From Leisingera sp. M658 (GTDB taxonomy: Bacteria; Pseudomonadota; Alphaproteobacteria; Rhodobacterales; Rhodobacteraceae), in assembly GCF_025144145.1 (NCBI RefSeq), contig NZ_CP083546.1, positions 2,496,501-2,560,500 on the forward strand: a stretch of DNA of 64,000 nucleotides. Reading direction: 5' to 3'. Positions 44,524 to 53,483 of this stretch are shown one piece after another. A program made the translations under genes and the position numbers. Numbering within the stretch: the first letter of the stretch is position 1; each line of letters begins with the position of its first letter. The notes under the pieces were generated by a model. The model made no database searches, was not told the DNA's origin, and worked only from the letters and a program-made list of their open reading frames with translations.

Positions 44524-46893
44524 TTACCCGTTCATCGCCGCCCAGACCCGGGCGGGCGACAGCGGCATGTCGATATGGGTCACATCCTTGCCTGCCGACT
44601 GCAGTGCATCGACCACCGCATTTACCACTGCTGGCGGCGATCCGATGGCCCCGGCCTCGCCGCACCCCTTCACGCCCAATGGATTGTGGGTGCAGGGCGT
44701 CTGGCAAGAATGATCAACCTGATAGAACGGCACATCATCGGCGCGCGGCATGGCGTAGTCCATGTAAGACGCCGACAGCAATTGCCCGTCTTCGTCATAG
44801 GCGGCGTTTTCCAACAGCGCCTGGCCGATGCCCTGCCCCAGCCCGCCATGGACCTGGCCGTCAACGATCATCGGATTGATGATATTGCCAAAATCATCGG
44901 CAGCCGCAAAGCGCTCGATGCTGACCTTTCCGGTGTCGGGATCCACCTCCACCTCGCAGGCATAGGCGCCGGCCGGATAGGTAAAGTTGGCCGGGTCGTA
45001 AAACGCGGTCTCCTCCAGTCCCGGCTCCAGCTCCTCCAGCGGGTAGTTATGGGGCACATAAGCGGTCAGGGTCACATCGCCCCAGGCCACCGATTTGTCA
45101 GTGCCCGCAACGGTGAACTGGCCGTCCTTCAGCTCAATATCGGCGTCAGACGCCTCCATCAGATGAGCGGCGATCTTCTTGGCCTTATTGATGATCTTCT
45201 CGGTTGCCCGCACCATGGCCGAACCGCAGACCGCAATCGAGCGCGACCCGTATGTGCCCATGCCAAACGGCACCCTGCCGGTGTCGCCATGCACGATGTC
45301 GATCATGCTTTCATCAATGCCGATCATGTCGGCCACCACCTGCGGAAAGGACGTCTCGTGCCCCTGCCCGTGGCTATGGGCGCCGACAAAAACGCTGATG
45401 GTGCCGGTGGCATTGACCCGCACTGTGGCTGCATCATAAAGACCAGCGCGTGCGCCCAGCATGCCCACAATGTTGGAGGGTGCAATGCCGCAAGCCTCAA
45501 TATAGCAGTTGACGCCAAAGCCGCGCAGTTTGCCCTTGGCTTCGCTCGCCGCACGGCGGGCGGCAAAACCTGCCACATCGGCGACCTCCTCGAGCTTGTC
45601 CATGGTCGCCACGTAATCGCCGGTGTCATAGGTCAGCGCCACCGGGGTTTCATAGGGAAACTCGGTGATGAAGTTCTGACGGCGCAAGGCAATCGGGTCG
45701 GCGCCAAGCTCGCGCGCGGCCTTGTCGATGACACGCTCCAGCTGATAGGTCGCCTCGGGCCGCCCTGCACCGCGGTAGGCATCCACCGGCACCGTGTTGG
45801 TGAACACGGTCTTCACGTTCACCTGTACGATGGGCGTCTTGTAGTTACCCGCCATCAGGGTGCCGTGCAGATAGCTGGGCACCGAGGTGGAGAAGGTCGA
45901 CAGATACGCCCCCATATTGGCCATTGTATTGGTGCGCAGCGCGGTGAAATTATTGTCCGCGTCCAGCGCCAATTCGATCTTGGACACGTGATCACGGCCA
46001 TGCGCGTCAGAGATGAACGCTTCGGACCTTGTCGAGGTCCATTTCACCGCCCGCCCGCAGGCCTTGGCGGCATGGGTGCAAAAGGCTTCCTCGGCATAGT
46101 GGAAGATCTTGGAGCCAAAGCCGCCGCCCACATCAGGTGCCACCACCCGCACCTTGTGCTCGGGCAGGCCCAGCACAAAGGCGCACATCAGCAGGCGGAT
46201 CACATGCGGGTTCTGGCTGGTGGTGTGCAGCGTGTAGTCATCGGTGCCGCGGCTGTATTCGCCGATGGCCACACGCGGCTCCATCGGGTTGGCGACCAGA
46301 CGGTTGTTGACCAGCTCCAGCGTCGTCACATGGGCGGCGCTGTCAAAGGCCGCCTGCACCGCAGTATCGTCATCATTGCCGAACACCCAGTCATAACAGA
46401 GGTTTGAGGTCAGATCCTCATGCACCTTGGTGCTGCGGTCCGCCAATGCTCGGGCCATATTCACAACCGCAGGCTTGTCGCTGAGGTCCAGCTCAATGGC
46501 CTCTGCCGCGTCGCGGGCCTGCTCGACTGTGTCGGCGACCACTGCGGCGACGATCTCGCCCACGTGGCGGATGGTGCCGTCGGCGATGATCGGGTGGCGC
46601 GGCTCCTGCTGCGGGTTGCCGTGGCGGTCGGTTACGCCCCAGCCGCAGGGGATGCCGCCGACCTCGGCGAAATCAGCGCCGGTGAAGATCTTCACCACGC
46701 CGGGCATTGCCGCAGCCGTGCTGGTGCCGATCGAATTGATGGTTGCATGGGCCACATCCGCGCGCAGGAAATGCACATGGGCCTGGCCGTGCACGTTGAT
46801 GTCGTCGGTATAGTTTCCGGCTCCTGTCAGGAACCGCACGTCCTCGCGCCGCTTGGGGCTGGCGCCGATGCCGCTGTCATTGTCCTTGGGCAT
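44524..46893 (-). CDS. coxL: Form II aerobic CO-dehydrogenase-like large (Mo-cofactor) subunit
   Basis: The 789-residue catalytic subunit, xanthine-oxidase family. N-terminal [23 protein letters not shown]-cofactor contacts VGGGFGSK and [19 protein letters not shown], and C-terminal [20 protein letters not shown] with the catalytic glutamate. The active-site loop reads AYRGAGR (residues 372-378), the form II signature; form I true CO dehydrogenases have AYRCSFR with the Cu-ligating cysteine. So CO need not be the substrate, and what it oxidises is unknown. GGGAGGAAGATCCAGAC precedes the ATG. Confidence 0.93.
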   Translation of the reverse strand: MPKDNDSGIGASPKRREDVRFLTGAGNYTDDINVHGQAHVHFLRADVAHATINSIGTSTAAAMPGVVKIFTGADFAEVGGIPCGWGVTDRHGNPQQEPRHPIIADGTIRHVGEIVAAVVADTVEQARDAAEAIELDLSDKPAVVNMARALADRSTKVHEDLTSNLCYDWVFGNDDDTAVQAAFDSAAHVTTLELVNNRLVANPMEPRVAIGEYSRGTDDYTLHTTSQNPHVIRLLMCAFVLGLPEHKVRVVAPDVGGGFGSKIFHYAEEAFCTHAAKACGRAVKWTSTRSEAFISDAHGRDHVSKIELALDADNNFTALRTNTMANMGAYLSTFSTSVPSYLHGTLMAGNYKTPIVQVNVKTVFTNTVPVDAYRGAGRPEATYQLERVIDKAARELGADPIALRRQNFITEFPYETPVALTYDTGDYVATMDKLEEVADVAGFAARRAASEAKGKLRGFGVNCYIEACGIAPSNIVGMLGARAGLYDAATVRVNATGTISVFVGAHSHGQGHETSFPQVVADMIGIDESMIDIVHGDTGRVPFGMGTYGSRSIAVCGSAMVRATEKIINKAKKIAAHLMEASDADIELKDGQFTVAGTDKSVAWGDVTLTAYVPHNYPLEELEPGLEETAFYDPANFTYPAGAYACEVEVDPDTGKVSIERFAAADDFGNIINPMIVDGQVHGGLGQGIGQALLENAAYDEDGQLLSASYMDYAMPRADDVPFYQVDHSCQTPCTHNPLGVKGCGEAGAIGSPPAVVNAVVDALQSAGKDVTHIDMPLSPARVWAAMNG

Positions 46894-46995
46894 GTCTGGA
46901 TCTTCCTCCCTGGAGGGTGCTGCCGTGGCGCACCTCTTGGTAATCACTCCTTGTTCAACTCAGGCCGCTCCCTGTCGGCCTGGGGTCGTCATCTG

Positions 46996-47481
<486 letters not shown>

Positions 47482-47604
47482 AGTACCCTCCCTTTAGCTT
47501 GTTTTTGTCTGGCTGGGGGGAGTTAACCACGGGCGGGGCCATCCGCGAAGTGTTTTCAGGGCGGTAACGGGGGTAAAATTCGCGTCAGACGGGCCTGCCT
47601 AGGG

Positions 47605-47623
47605 TTGTGACCTTGCGTCACAA
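47605..47623. promoter_or_regulatory. Dyad TTGTGAC-N5-GTCACAA upstream of coxSLM
   Basis: Perfect 7-bp arms. Resembles a CRP/FNR-family half-site pair (TGTGA...TCACA) but with 7 rather than 6 bases between. The region 47482-47645 has no gene. Confidence 0.6.
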
Positions 47624-47645
47624 ATCACGTGCCGCAACGCCGCAT

Positions 47646-48647
47646 TCAACCTTCTGCATCGCGGCGCGGCATCGGGCGGGTGGGAATCTCCTTCAGCAAC
47701 CCGCCGACGCCCATCGCGGCGATATCGGCGGAGGTGACGGGCAGGCCGCAAACCACCCGCTCCAGCACCCAATCGGCGCCATTGAGCGCCGGAGAGCGCG
47801 CGCAGCCCGGCAGGCCAATGACAGGCCTGTCCCGAAAGCTGCCCAGAAACAGCAGGTTGCCGGGATCGACCGGCATACCGAACCGGGTGACGCTGCCACC
47901 CGCCTTGCGCAAAGCCTCAGGTGCGACATCGTGAGTGTCGGAGGTCGCCGAGCCGGTCAGCACCAGCAACAGCTGTCCCGGTGCCCGGGCGATGGCCTCT
48001 GCCAGCGCGTCCTCGCGGTGCGGTACCACAACGCGCGGCGACAGGGGGATGCCCATCCGGTGCAGGCGCCCGGCCATCGCGGCGCGGCCTTTGTCCGGCG
48101 GCGTCTCGTCACTCACCTGCGTTTCAATCAGCGTGGCAGAGGAGAACACCGGCGGCAGCACCCGGATCGCATCCCCTGCGCCGTCGCTGGCGCGGCGGAT
48201 GGCGTCGGCGGCGACGCCATAGGAAATGATCTTGATCGTGGCCAGCATCCCGTCTGCGTCCGCCCGGTGATAATCCGGCACGGTGGCAACGGTGATCATC
48301 GGGTCCGCCGCGTTGACGGCCTCCAGCTTGGCCCGGTCCAGCCGCACCAAACCGGAGCGGTCGGCATAGAGGTTCACCCGGCCCGTACCTGCGCCGGAAA
48401 TGCGCACACCCTGCGCCGAGGGGTCCGGTACCAGCGCATGTCCAAGCGTTGCTGCGGCGGCGTCCTCGTGCAGATCGGCTGGGTCGAGCCGGGCCACGGT
48501 TAGGGTTTCATGCCCCGCTGCGGCGAGATCTTGGAGGTCATCTGCAGTCAGCACCGTGCCCTTGGCCACCTTACGGCTGCCCCCCTGCAGCGAATGTGCG
48601 AGGATGGCGCCCTTGGCCTGTTGCAGCGGGACGGGTCCGAACCTCAT
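47646..48647 (-). CDS. Molybdopterin-binding (MoeA/MoCF-like) protein
   Basis: A 333-residue cytoplasmic protein related to MoeA/MoCF proteins, probably handling molybdenum cofactor for the cox enzyme. The N-terminal part (RKVAKGTVLTADDLQDLAAA, LTVARLDPADLHEDAAAATL) resembles MoeA domain III/IV; the C-terminal MoCF fold shows LLLVLTGSATSDTHDVAPE, GGSVTRFGMPVDPGN and RPVIGLPGCARSPALNG. Typically paired with XdhC in cox clusters. Its ATG overlaps the XdhC stop (ATGA). Which step it takes in Mo-cofactor modification is unknown. Confidence 0.82.
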   Translation of the reverse strand: MRFGPVPLQQAKGAILAHSLQGGSRKVAKGTVLTADDLQDLAAAGHETLTVARLDPADLHEDAAAATLGHALVPDPSAQGVRISGAGTGRVNLYADRSGLVRLDRAKLEAVNAADPMITVATVPDYHRADADGMLATIKIISYGVAADAIRRASDGAGDAIRVLPPVFSSATLIETQVSDETPPDKGRAAMAGRLHRMGIPLSPRVVVPHREDALAEAIARAPGQLLLVLTGSATSDTHDVAPEALRKAGGSVTRFGMPVDPGNLLFLGSFRDRPVIGLPGCARSPALNGADWVLERVVCGLPVTSADIAAMGVGGLLKEIPTRPMPRRDAEG

Positions 48648-49624
48648 GGCTGTTTGCCGCGCAGCACGGCGGTCATTTCGGCCAGGATGGACACGGCGAT
48701 TTCCGCCGGGCCGGCGGCGCCGATATCAAGGCCGATAGGGCCGTGGATGCAGTTGATCTGCTTTGCGCTGAAGCCGGCGCCCTGCATCCGCGCCACCCGG
48801 GCGGCTTGTGTTTTCTTCGATCCCAACGCGCCGATGTAGAACACATCTGCCTTCAGGGCCGCTTGCAGCGCCGGATCGTCCAGTTTCGGATCATGCGTCA
48901 GCAGCACCAGCGCGGTGCGGCTGTCGAGACCGAGCTTTGCCACCGCCTCGTCCGGCCAATCATCCATCAGGGTCTCGCCGGGGAAGCGTTCCGGCGAGGC
49001 GAAGGCCGCGCGCGGGTCGATGATCACCACGTCATACCCCGCGATCCGCGCCATCGGCACCAAGGCTTGGGTAATGTGTACGGCCCCGACGCAGACCAGA
49101 CGCAGCGGCGGGTTGTGAACGGCCACAAAGGTTTCGCCGTCTTCTTCCAGGCCAGAGCGGTCCAGGCGCATCCGGTCGGGGTATCCATCGCGGACCAGGC
49201 GGCGGGTGCCGGTGGCGAGGTTCACCTCATAGGCCGCGGGCGTGCGGTTAGCGCGGGCCTCTGCCAGTTCTTGCAGCAGGTCCATGGGCAGCGCAGTGCC
49301 GACCGGCTCCACCAGCACCTTGATGGTGCCACCGCAGGCGAGGCCCACGGCAAAGGCGTCCGCATCGCTGACGCCGAATTCCAGCAAACGGTGACGGCCG
49401 TCCTGCAGTGCGTCAAGTGCTTCGGCCACCACGGCGCCCTCGACGCAGCCGCCGGAGACGGAGCCTTCGATCTTGCCATCTCCCGAGACCACCAGCTGCG
49501 AACCGGCGCGGCGCGGCGCCGAGCCCCAGGTCTGCACCACAGTGGCCAGCGCCGCGCCTGAACCGGAACGGTGCCATTCCAGGGCTGTCTCAGGCGCGTT
49601 CTCAAACGGGTTTGTGGTCTGCAT
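48644..49624 (-). CDS. XdhC/CoxI family Mo-cofactor maturation protein
   Basis: A 326-residue chaperone that binds Moco and passes it, sulfurated or cytidylated, to molybdenum hydroxylases. N-terminal XdhC_CoxI domain: ATVVQTWGSAPRRAGSQLVV, IEGSVSGGCVEGAVV. C-terminal Rossmann-like XdhC_C domain: LRLVCVGAVHITQALVPMAR, VIIDPRAAFASPERFP, VLLTHDPKLDDPALQAAL and YIGALGSKKTQAARV. GGGGAGG precedes the ATG at 49624; the longer upstream reading frame is not supported. Overlaps the next gene by four bases. A terminator lies upstream in the neighbouring unit, so this gene begins a new transcription unit. Confidence 0.9.
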   Translation of the reverse strand: MQTTNPFENAPETALEWHRSGSGAALATVVQTWGSAPRRAGSQLVVSGDGKIEGSVSGGCVEGAVVAEALDALQDGRHRLLEFGVSDADAFAVGLACGGTIKVLVEPVGTALPMDLLQELAEARANRTPAAYEVNLATGTRRLVRDGYPDRMRLDRSGLEEDGETFVAVHNPPLRLVCVGAVHITQALVPMARIAGYDVVIIDPRAAFASPERFPGETLMDDWPDEAVAKLGLDSRTALVLLTHDPKLDDPALQAALKADVFYIGALGSKKTQAARVARMQGAGFSAKQINCIHGPIGLDIGAAGPAEIAVSILAEMTAVLRGKQP

Positions 49625-49712
49625 GCGGCGTCCTCCCCGCCGGTTTGCCCGGCTTTGAGCCTCAAAGGTCGGGGTTTGCAGCCTTGGTTTCAAGCGGGAA
49701 GTTGCGGCGTCC

Positions 49713-49744
49713 AAACAGAAAACGCCCGCCGGAACGGGCGGGCG
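49713..49744 (-). terminator. Terminator of the YeeE/YedE unit
   Basis: On the minus strand CGCCCGCC pairs with GGCGGGCG around CGTTCC, followed by TTTTCTGTTT. It ends transcription 25 bases after the second YeeE/YedE gene, separating it from xdhC. Confidence 0.88.
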
Positions 49745-49769
49745 CTTGGGGCTTGCTTGGGTGCGGTGG

Positions 49770-50360
49770 TTATTCCGCCGGCTGCAGTTCAGCCTTTTGC
49801 GGCACCAGCCGCTGCGGCAGGGCAAAGGCCAGTGCGATGAATCCAAGGCCCAGAAGGATGCCCAGCAGATCGCCAGGCAGCGCCATCAGCCCTTCGTATT
49901 TGGCGCCGGGAACTGCGCCCAATGTCACCTTGCCGCCCGCGAAATTGTCCAAAAGGCCGCTGGCCTTCCACGCCGGATAGGTCGCCATATAGGCCGCCGC
50001 GCCCAGCAGGCCCCCTGCGATAAAGAACAGCGCGTCCTTGCGGCCCGAAGCGGCGGCGACAACGCCGGTGCCGGGGCAATAGCCCGACAGCGCCCAGCCG
50101 GCACCCAGCATCAGCCCGCCGATGAAAACACCGGTATAGGCCGCCTTGACCGACATATGGCCGGCATCGACCAGCCCCGCCATCTGGCCGCCGAACATCA
50201 GCACCGAGCCGGTGCCGATTGCCAGCAGGATGGATTTGGCCAGGTCCAGATTGGTGAGGTTCAGCATCTTGCCGATAAAGCCGGGGTTCGACGCTCCGAT
50301 CCGGTCCAGCACCGCACCAAAGGCAGCACCGGTCACAATTGCCAATAGAATGGTTGTCAT
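49770..50360 (-). CDS. YeeE/YedE family transporter, half B
   Basis: A 196-residue inner-membrane protein with about six hydrophobic segments. The family motif with the conserved cysteine appears as ALSGYCPGTGVVAAASGRKD, and AGLVDAGHMSVKAAY follows the same pattern. YeeE/YedE (TsuA, PmpA/B, DUF395) proteins move thiosulfate or other sulfur species, with cysteines in the pore. Half-length members act as a pair; the partner starts at 50915 and ends three bases before this gene. The predicted substrate is inferred only. Confidence 0.87.
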   Translation of the reverse strand: MTTILLAIVTGAAFGAVLDRIGASNPGFIGKMLNLTNLDLAKSILLAIGTGSVLMFGGQMAGLVDAGHMSVKAAYTGVFIGGLMLGAGWALSGYCPGTGVVAAASGRKDALFFIAGGLLGAAAYMATYPAWKASGLLDNFAGGKVTLGAVPGAKYEGLMALPGDLLGILLGLGFIALAFALPQRLVPQKAELQPAE

Positions 50361-50363
50361 GGC

Positions 50364-50915
50364 TCAGGCCTCCTTTTTGAACAGCAGTAGCGAGACGGGG
50401 ATGGCAGCGGCAAAGGCTCCGGCAGCGAAGATATAGCCCGAGAGCGCGGTTTGCATCATGCCGGACATCATGTGCCCCGAGGTACAGCCGCCTGCGAGGC
50501 GCGCGCCGTACAGCACGATGAAGCCGCCCAGGAAAGCCGCGGCGTAGCGTTTCATCCGGCAGCCGCCGAAGTTGGCGCGCCAGAGCGCGGGGATTGTCCG
50601 CTCAGCCTGCGGGATGCCGCCGCGCAGACTGGCCGAAAGCAACCCGCCCAGCGCCATCGCCAGCACAAAGACAAAGCTGTAGTTCAGCGGGCTGACGACG
50701 GCCTTGGCGTATTTGCCGTCCGATTTTGCCAGATAGGCGTTGGTGGAGGTGGTGCCTTCGGCGGTTTCTGTCACCAGTCCGGGGAACACCGCATCTGCGA
50801 TAATGCCGTCCAGGATCACAAATTGCGTTGAAACCCCGATGGGTTTGACCAGCAGCACCGCCAGAAAGAACACCAGCCCCAGCAAGAGGCCTCCGGCTTT
50901 CCAGTTGAGAGTCAT
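50364..50915 (-). CDS. YeeE/YedE family transporter, half A
   Basis: A 183-residue inner-membrane protein with about five hydrophobic segments: AGGLLLGLVFFLAVLLVKPI, YSFVFVLAMALGGLLSASL, AAAFLGGFIVLYGARLAGGC. The conserved cysteine motif is LAGGCTSGHMMSGMMQ. A classical partner of half B. AAAGGAG precedes the ATG; the 99 bp upstream hold two SqrR-like dyads and an FNR box. This leader and the downstream terminator make the pair an independent two-gene unit inside the cox cluster. Confidence 0.87.
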   Translation of the reverse strand: MTLNWKAGGLLLGLVFFLAVLLVKPIGVSTQFVILDGIIADAVFPGLVTETAEGTTSTNAYLAKSDGKYAKAVVSPLNYSFVFVLAMALGGLLSASLRGGIPQAERTIPALWRANFGGCRMKRYAAAFLGGFIVLYGARLAGGCTSGHMMSGMMQTALSGYIFAAGAFAAAIPVSLLLFKKEA

Positions 50916-50937
50916 GTCAGCTCCTTTCGCACGTTAC

Positions 50938-50953
50938 ATTCAGATTTCAGAAT
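50938..50953. promoter_or_regulatory. SqrR/BigR-like dyad 1 (ATTC-N8-GAAT)
   Basis: ATTC-AGATTTCA-GAAT, flanked by C and G to make CATTC...GAATG. Lies 23 bases before the start of YeeE half A, over the likely promoter. Confidence 0.7.
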
Positions 50954-50976
50954 GCAACGTGGAAGCGGGGAGCGGA

Positions 50977-50990
50977 TTGATCCAGATCAA
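50977..50990. promoter_or_regulatory. Perfect FNR/FnrL box
   Basis: TTGAT-CCAG-ATCAA, no mismatch to the FNR consensus, centred between the two ATTC-N8-GAAT dyads. Confidence 0.75.
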
Positions 50991-50995
50991 GTGAC

Positions 50996-51011
50996 ATTCC
51001 ATTTATGGAAT
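50996..51011. promoter_or_regulatory. SqrR/BigR-like dyad 2 (ATTC-N8-GAAT)
   Basis: ATTC-CATTTATG-GAAT, perfect inverted repeat over 16 bp. It ends three bases before the stop of coxE (51015). Confidence 0.75.
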
Positions 51012-51014
51012 TTG

Positions 51015-52268
51015 TTAACCGAGCATTGCCATCAGTCTGGCCTTCTCGCCCGCATCGGAGGGGCTGGAAATCACCTGTGCCAGATCCTGCAGCGAGGCGA
51101 TGGAATGGCCCGCGCGAAAACTGTCGGTATAGGGCAGCATGGCGCGGATACCCTGGGCCTTTGGGGCAAAACCGTCCCAGCGCAACAAGGGGTTCAGCCA
51201 GATCAGGCGGCGCGACGACAGCTGCAGGCGCTGCATCTCACGGGCCAAAGCCTCCGGGTCGCCGCGGTCCAGCCCGTCGGTGATCAAAAGCACCACCGCC
51301 CCCTGCCCCATCACCCGCCGCGACCAGTCGCGGTTGAAGGCGTGCAGGCAGTCGCCGATCCGGGTGCCGCCCTCCCAGTCCTGCGCCTCTGATCCCGCTG
51401 CAGCCAGGGCCGCGTCCACGTCGCGCTGATGCAGATGGCGGGTGATATTCGTCAGCCGGGTGCCGAAAGTGAAGCCATGCACCCGCGCCCAGCCTTGCCC
51501 ATTTGCATTGGCGGCGGCGTGCAGGAAATGCAGGATGATGCGGCTGTACTGGCTCATCGAGCCGGAGATATCGCAGAGCACCACCAGATTGGGCCAGCGG
51601 ATGCGGCGCCTGACGCGGGCGATCTGCTGCAATTCGCCGCCCTGGCGGGCTGCATTGCGCAACGTGCGGCGCCAGTCGGGACGTGTCCCTTGCGGCGATG
51701 CCATCAGCCGCCGCGACTGGATCGGTGTCACCGGCAGGGTGAGCTGCGCAAGGATGCGTTTGGCGGCGGCGATCTCCGACGTGCTCATCTGTTCGAAATC
51801 GAGGGTTCTGAGCCGTTCTTCGGCTGACATGGTGAGGGTGGTGTCCACCTCGACCTCGGTGCCGTCCTCATCATTGTCCGGTGTCTCCGGCTGGTCCCGC
51901 ATACCGTCCAGCAGCGCCTCTGCCGCGCGTTTTTCCGCCGGTTTTGCGGCGCGGTCCTCCTGCACGCCGCGGATCGCAGGCAGCATGGCGGCCATCATGT
52001 GTTCCAGATAGCGCGGGTCGCGCCAGAACAGGCGGAAGACCTGGGCGAAGACCGCCCGTTGCTCGGGCTTGGTCACGAAACAGGCGTGCAAGGCCCAGTA
52101 GAAATCCGTGCGGCTGGTGAAGCCCGCGGCGGCCACCGCCCGCACCGCACCCAGCACCCGGCCCGGCCCGGCCGGCAGCCCCGCCTTGCGCAGGGCGCGG
52201 GCGAAATGAGTGATGTTGCGGACCAGCTTGGGGTGGTCCGGCAGGGGGAGCGGCGGAGTGTCTGGCAC
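51015..52268 (-). CDS. coxE: VWA-domain CoxE-like protein (GTG start)
   Basis: A 417-residue cytoplasmic protein of the CoxE family. N-terminal helical part (PKLVRNITHFARALRKAGLP, TDFYWALHACFV), a middle segment (TPDNDEDGTEVEVDTT), and a C-terminal VWA domain with the MIDAS motif VLCDISGSMSQYS and ITDGLDRGD. CoxE works with the AAA+ protein CoxD in maturing the Mo-Cu or Mo site. I start at GTG 52268, the only start before LPLPDHPKLVR; the Shine-Dalgarno is weak. A dispersed hairpin repeat lies between it and coxD. Confidence 0.9.
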   Translation of the reverse strand: MPDTPPLPLPDHPKLVRNITHFARALRKAGLPAGPGRVLGAVRAVAAAGFTSRTDFYWALHACFVTKPEQRAVFAQVFRLFWRDPRYLEHMMAAMLPAIRGVQEDRAAKPAEKRAAEALLDGMRDQPETPDNDEDGTEVEVDTTLTMSAEERLRTLDFEQMSTSEIAAAKRILAQLTLPVTPIQSRRLMASPQGTRPDWRRTLRNAARQGGELQQIARVRRRIRWPNLVVLCDISGSMSQYSRIILHFLHAAANANGQGWARVHGFTFGTRLTNITRHLHQRDVDAALAAAGSEAQDWEGGTRIGDCLHAFNRDWSRRVMGQGAVVLLITDGLDRGDPEALAREMQRLQLSSRRLIWLNPLLRWDGFAPKAQGIRAMLPYTDSFRAGHSIASLQDLAQVISSPSDAGEKARLMAMLG

Positions 52269-52278
52269 TAGGGCAGCT

Positions 52279-52326
52279 CATGGGGGCTCTGCCCCCAAAC
52301 CCCCGGAGTATTTCTGGAAAGATGAA
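52279..52326 (+). repeat. Dispersed hairpin repeat copy between coxD and coxE
   Basis: CATGGGGGCTCTGCCCCCAA and following ACCCCCGGAGTATTTCTGG and AAAGATGAA; inverted relative to the copy at 44471-44520. Confidence 0.8.
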
Positions 52327-52329
52327 CCA

Positions 52330-53238
52330 TCAGGCCGCATCCAGGCTTGCCCGGGCCTGATCCAGGATGCGTTTGGCCTCGGAGCCGTGCAGGCGGGCGA
52401 TATCATCCTGGTATTTGAGGATTGCGCCCAGGGTGTCGGCGATCACCTCGGGGCTGAGGGCGATGACGTCGAGGGCCAGCAGGCAATTGGCCCAGTCGAT
52501 TGTTTCCGCAACACCCGGTTTTTTGAACAGGTCTTCGGTGCGCAGGGATTGCACAAAGGCGACGATCTCGCGGCTGAGCTGCTCGCTGGCCTCGGGCGCG
52601 CGGGCGTTGAGGATTTCAATCTCGCGGGGGAAATCCGGGTAGTCGACCCAATGATAAAGACAGCGGCGTTTCAGCGCGTCATGCACTTCCCGTGTGCGGT
52701 TGGACGTGAGGATGACGATGGGCGGTTCCGGCGCCTGGATGGTGCCAAGCTCGGGGATGGTGACCTGGAAATCGCTGAGCGCCTCCAAGAGGAAAGCCTC
52801 AAACGGTTCATCGGTGCGGTCGAGTTCATCGATAAGCAGGACGGGGGCGCCGTTTTCATCCGGGCGCATCGCCTGCAACAGCGGCCGTTCTATGAGGTAG
52901 TCAGCCGAGAACAGTTCCGCCTGCAGGGCGGCGCGTTCGGCGCTGCCTGCGGCCTCGGCGGTGCGGATGGCGACCATCTGGGCAGCGAAGTTCCATTCAT
53001 AGACGGCGCTGGCGGCGTCCAGCCCCTCGTAGCATTGCAGCCGGATCAGGCGGCGGCCCAGTGCGGCGGCAATGGCCTTGGCGATCTCGGTTTTGCCGGT
53101 GCCGGCCTCGCCCTCCAGAAACAGCGGGCGGCCCAGTTTCAGCGACAGGAACACCACAGTGGCCAGAGACCTGCCGCAGATATAGCCCTGCTCTGCCAGC
53201 ATGTGCTGGACCTGACCGATGGATTGCGCCTGCTGCAT
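52330..53238 (-). CDS. coxD: MoxR-type AAA+ ATPase (CoxD-like)
   Basis: A 302-residue AAA+ chaperone of the MoxR family. Walker A is FLEGEAGTGKTEIAKAIA, Walker B VLLIDELDRTDEPFEAFLLE, sensor 1 VILTSNRTREVHDALKRRC. In the cox system CoxD assembles or sulfurates the Mo site. MQQAQSIGQVQHML is the chosen start (ATG 53238), with GGGAGG 6 bases upstream. First gene of the cox set as transcribed. The next upstream region (53239-53483) is divergent with the glycosyltransferase gene. Confidence 0.92.
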   Translation of the reverse strand: MQQAQSIGQVQHMLAEQGYICGRSLATVVFLSLKLGRPLFLEGEAGTGKTEIAKAIAAALGRRLIRLQCYEGLDAASAVYEWNFAAQMVAIRTAEAAGSAERAALQAELFSADYLIERPLLQAMRPDENGAPVLLIDELDRTDEPFEAFLLEALSDFQVTIPELGTIQAPEPPIVILTSNRTREVHDALKRRCLYHWVDYPDFPREIEILNARAPEASEQLSREIVAFVQSLRTEDLFKKPGVAETIDWANCLLALDVIALSPEVIADTLGAILKYQDDIARLHGSEAKRILDQARASLDAA

Positions 53239-53483
53239 GTTGTGCCTCCCCTTGCCCTGCCAACAGGCCATGCGGCGCGGCATCGGTCAAGCCGCGTGGT
53301 GCGGCGACGCTGCGGCGGCGGGGTTGCCGGGGGCGGTTGAATAACCGGGCCTGCCGGGTAAAACTGCCGCGGGAAGACCCTGCAGACGGCCAGGGCAAGA
53401 GGACAGGGACAGGAACGCCAGCCATGCACCGCGTTTTTCGCAAACACGCCGGCCCGAGCGGCCAGGATCAAAGGCGCTAGGGG

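Noticed and set aside
44524-46893. True (form I) CO dehydrogenase
   Set aside because: The active-site loop is AYRGAGR, not AYRCSFR, and the gene order is S-L-M.
47605-47623. A CRP site at coxSLM
   Set aside because: Seven bases, not six, between TGTGA and TCACA, so it is listed as a dyad of unknown regulator.
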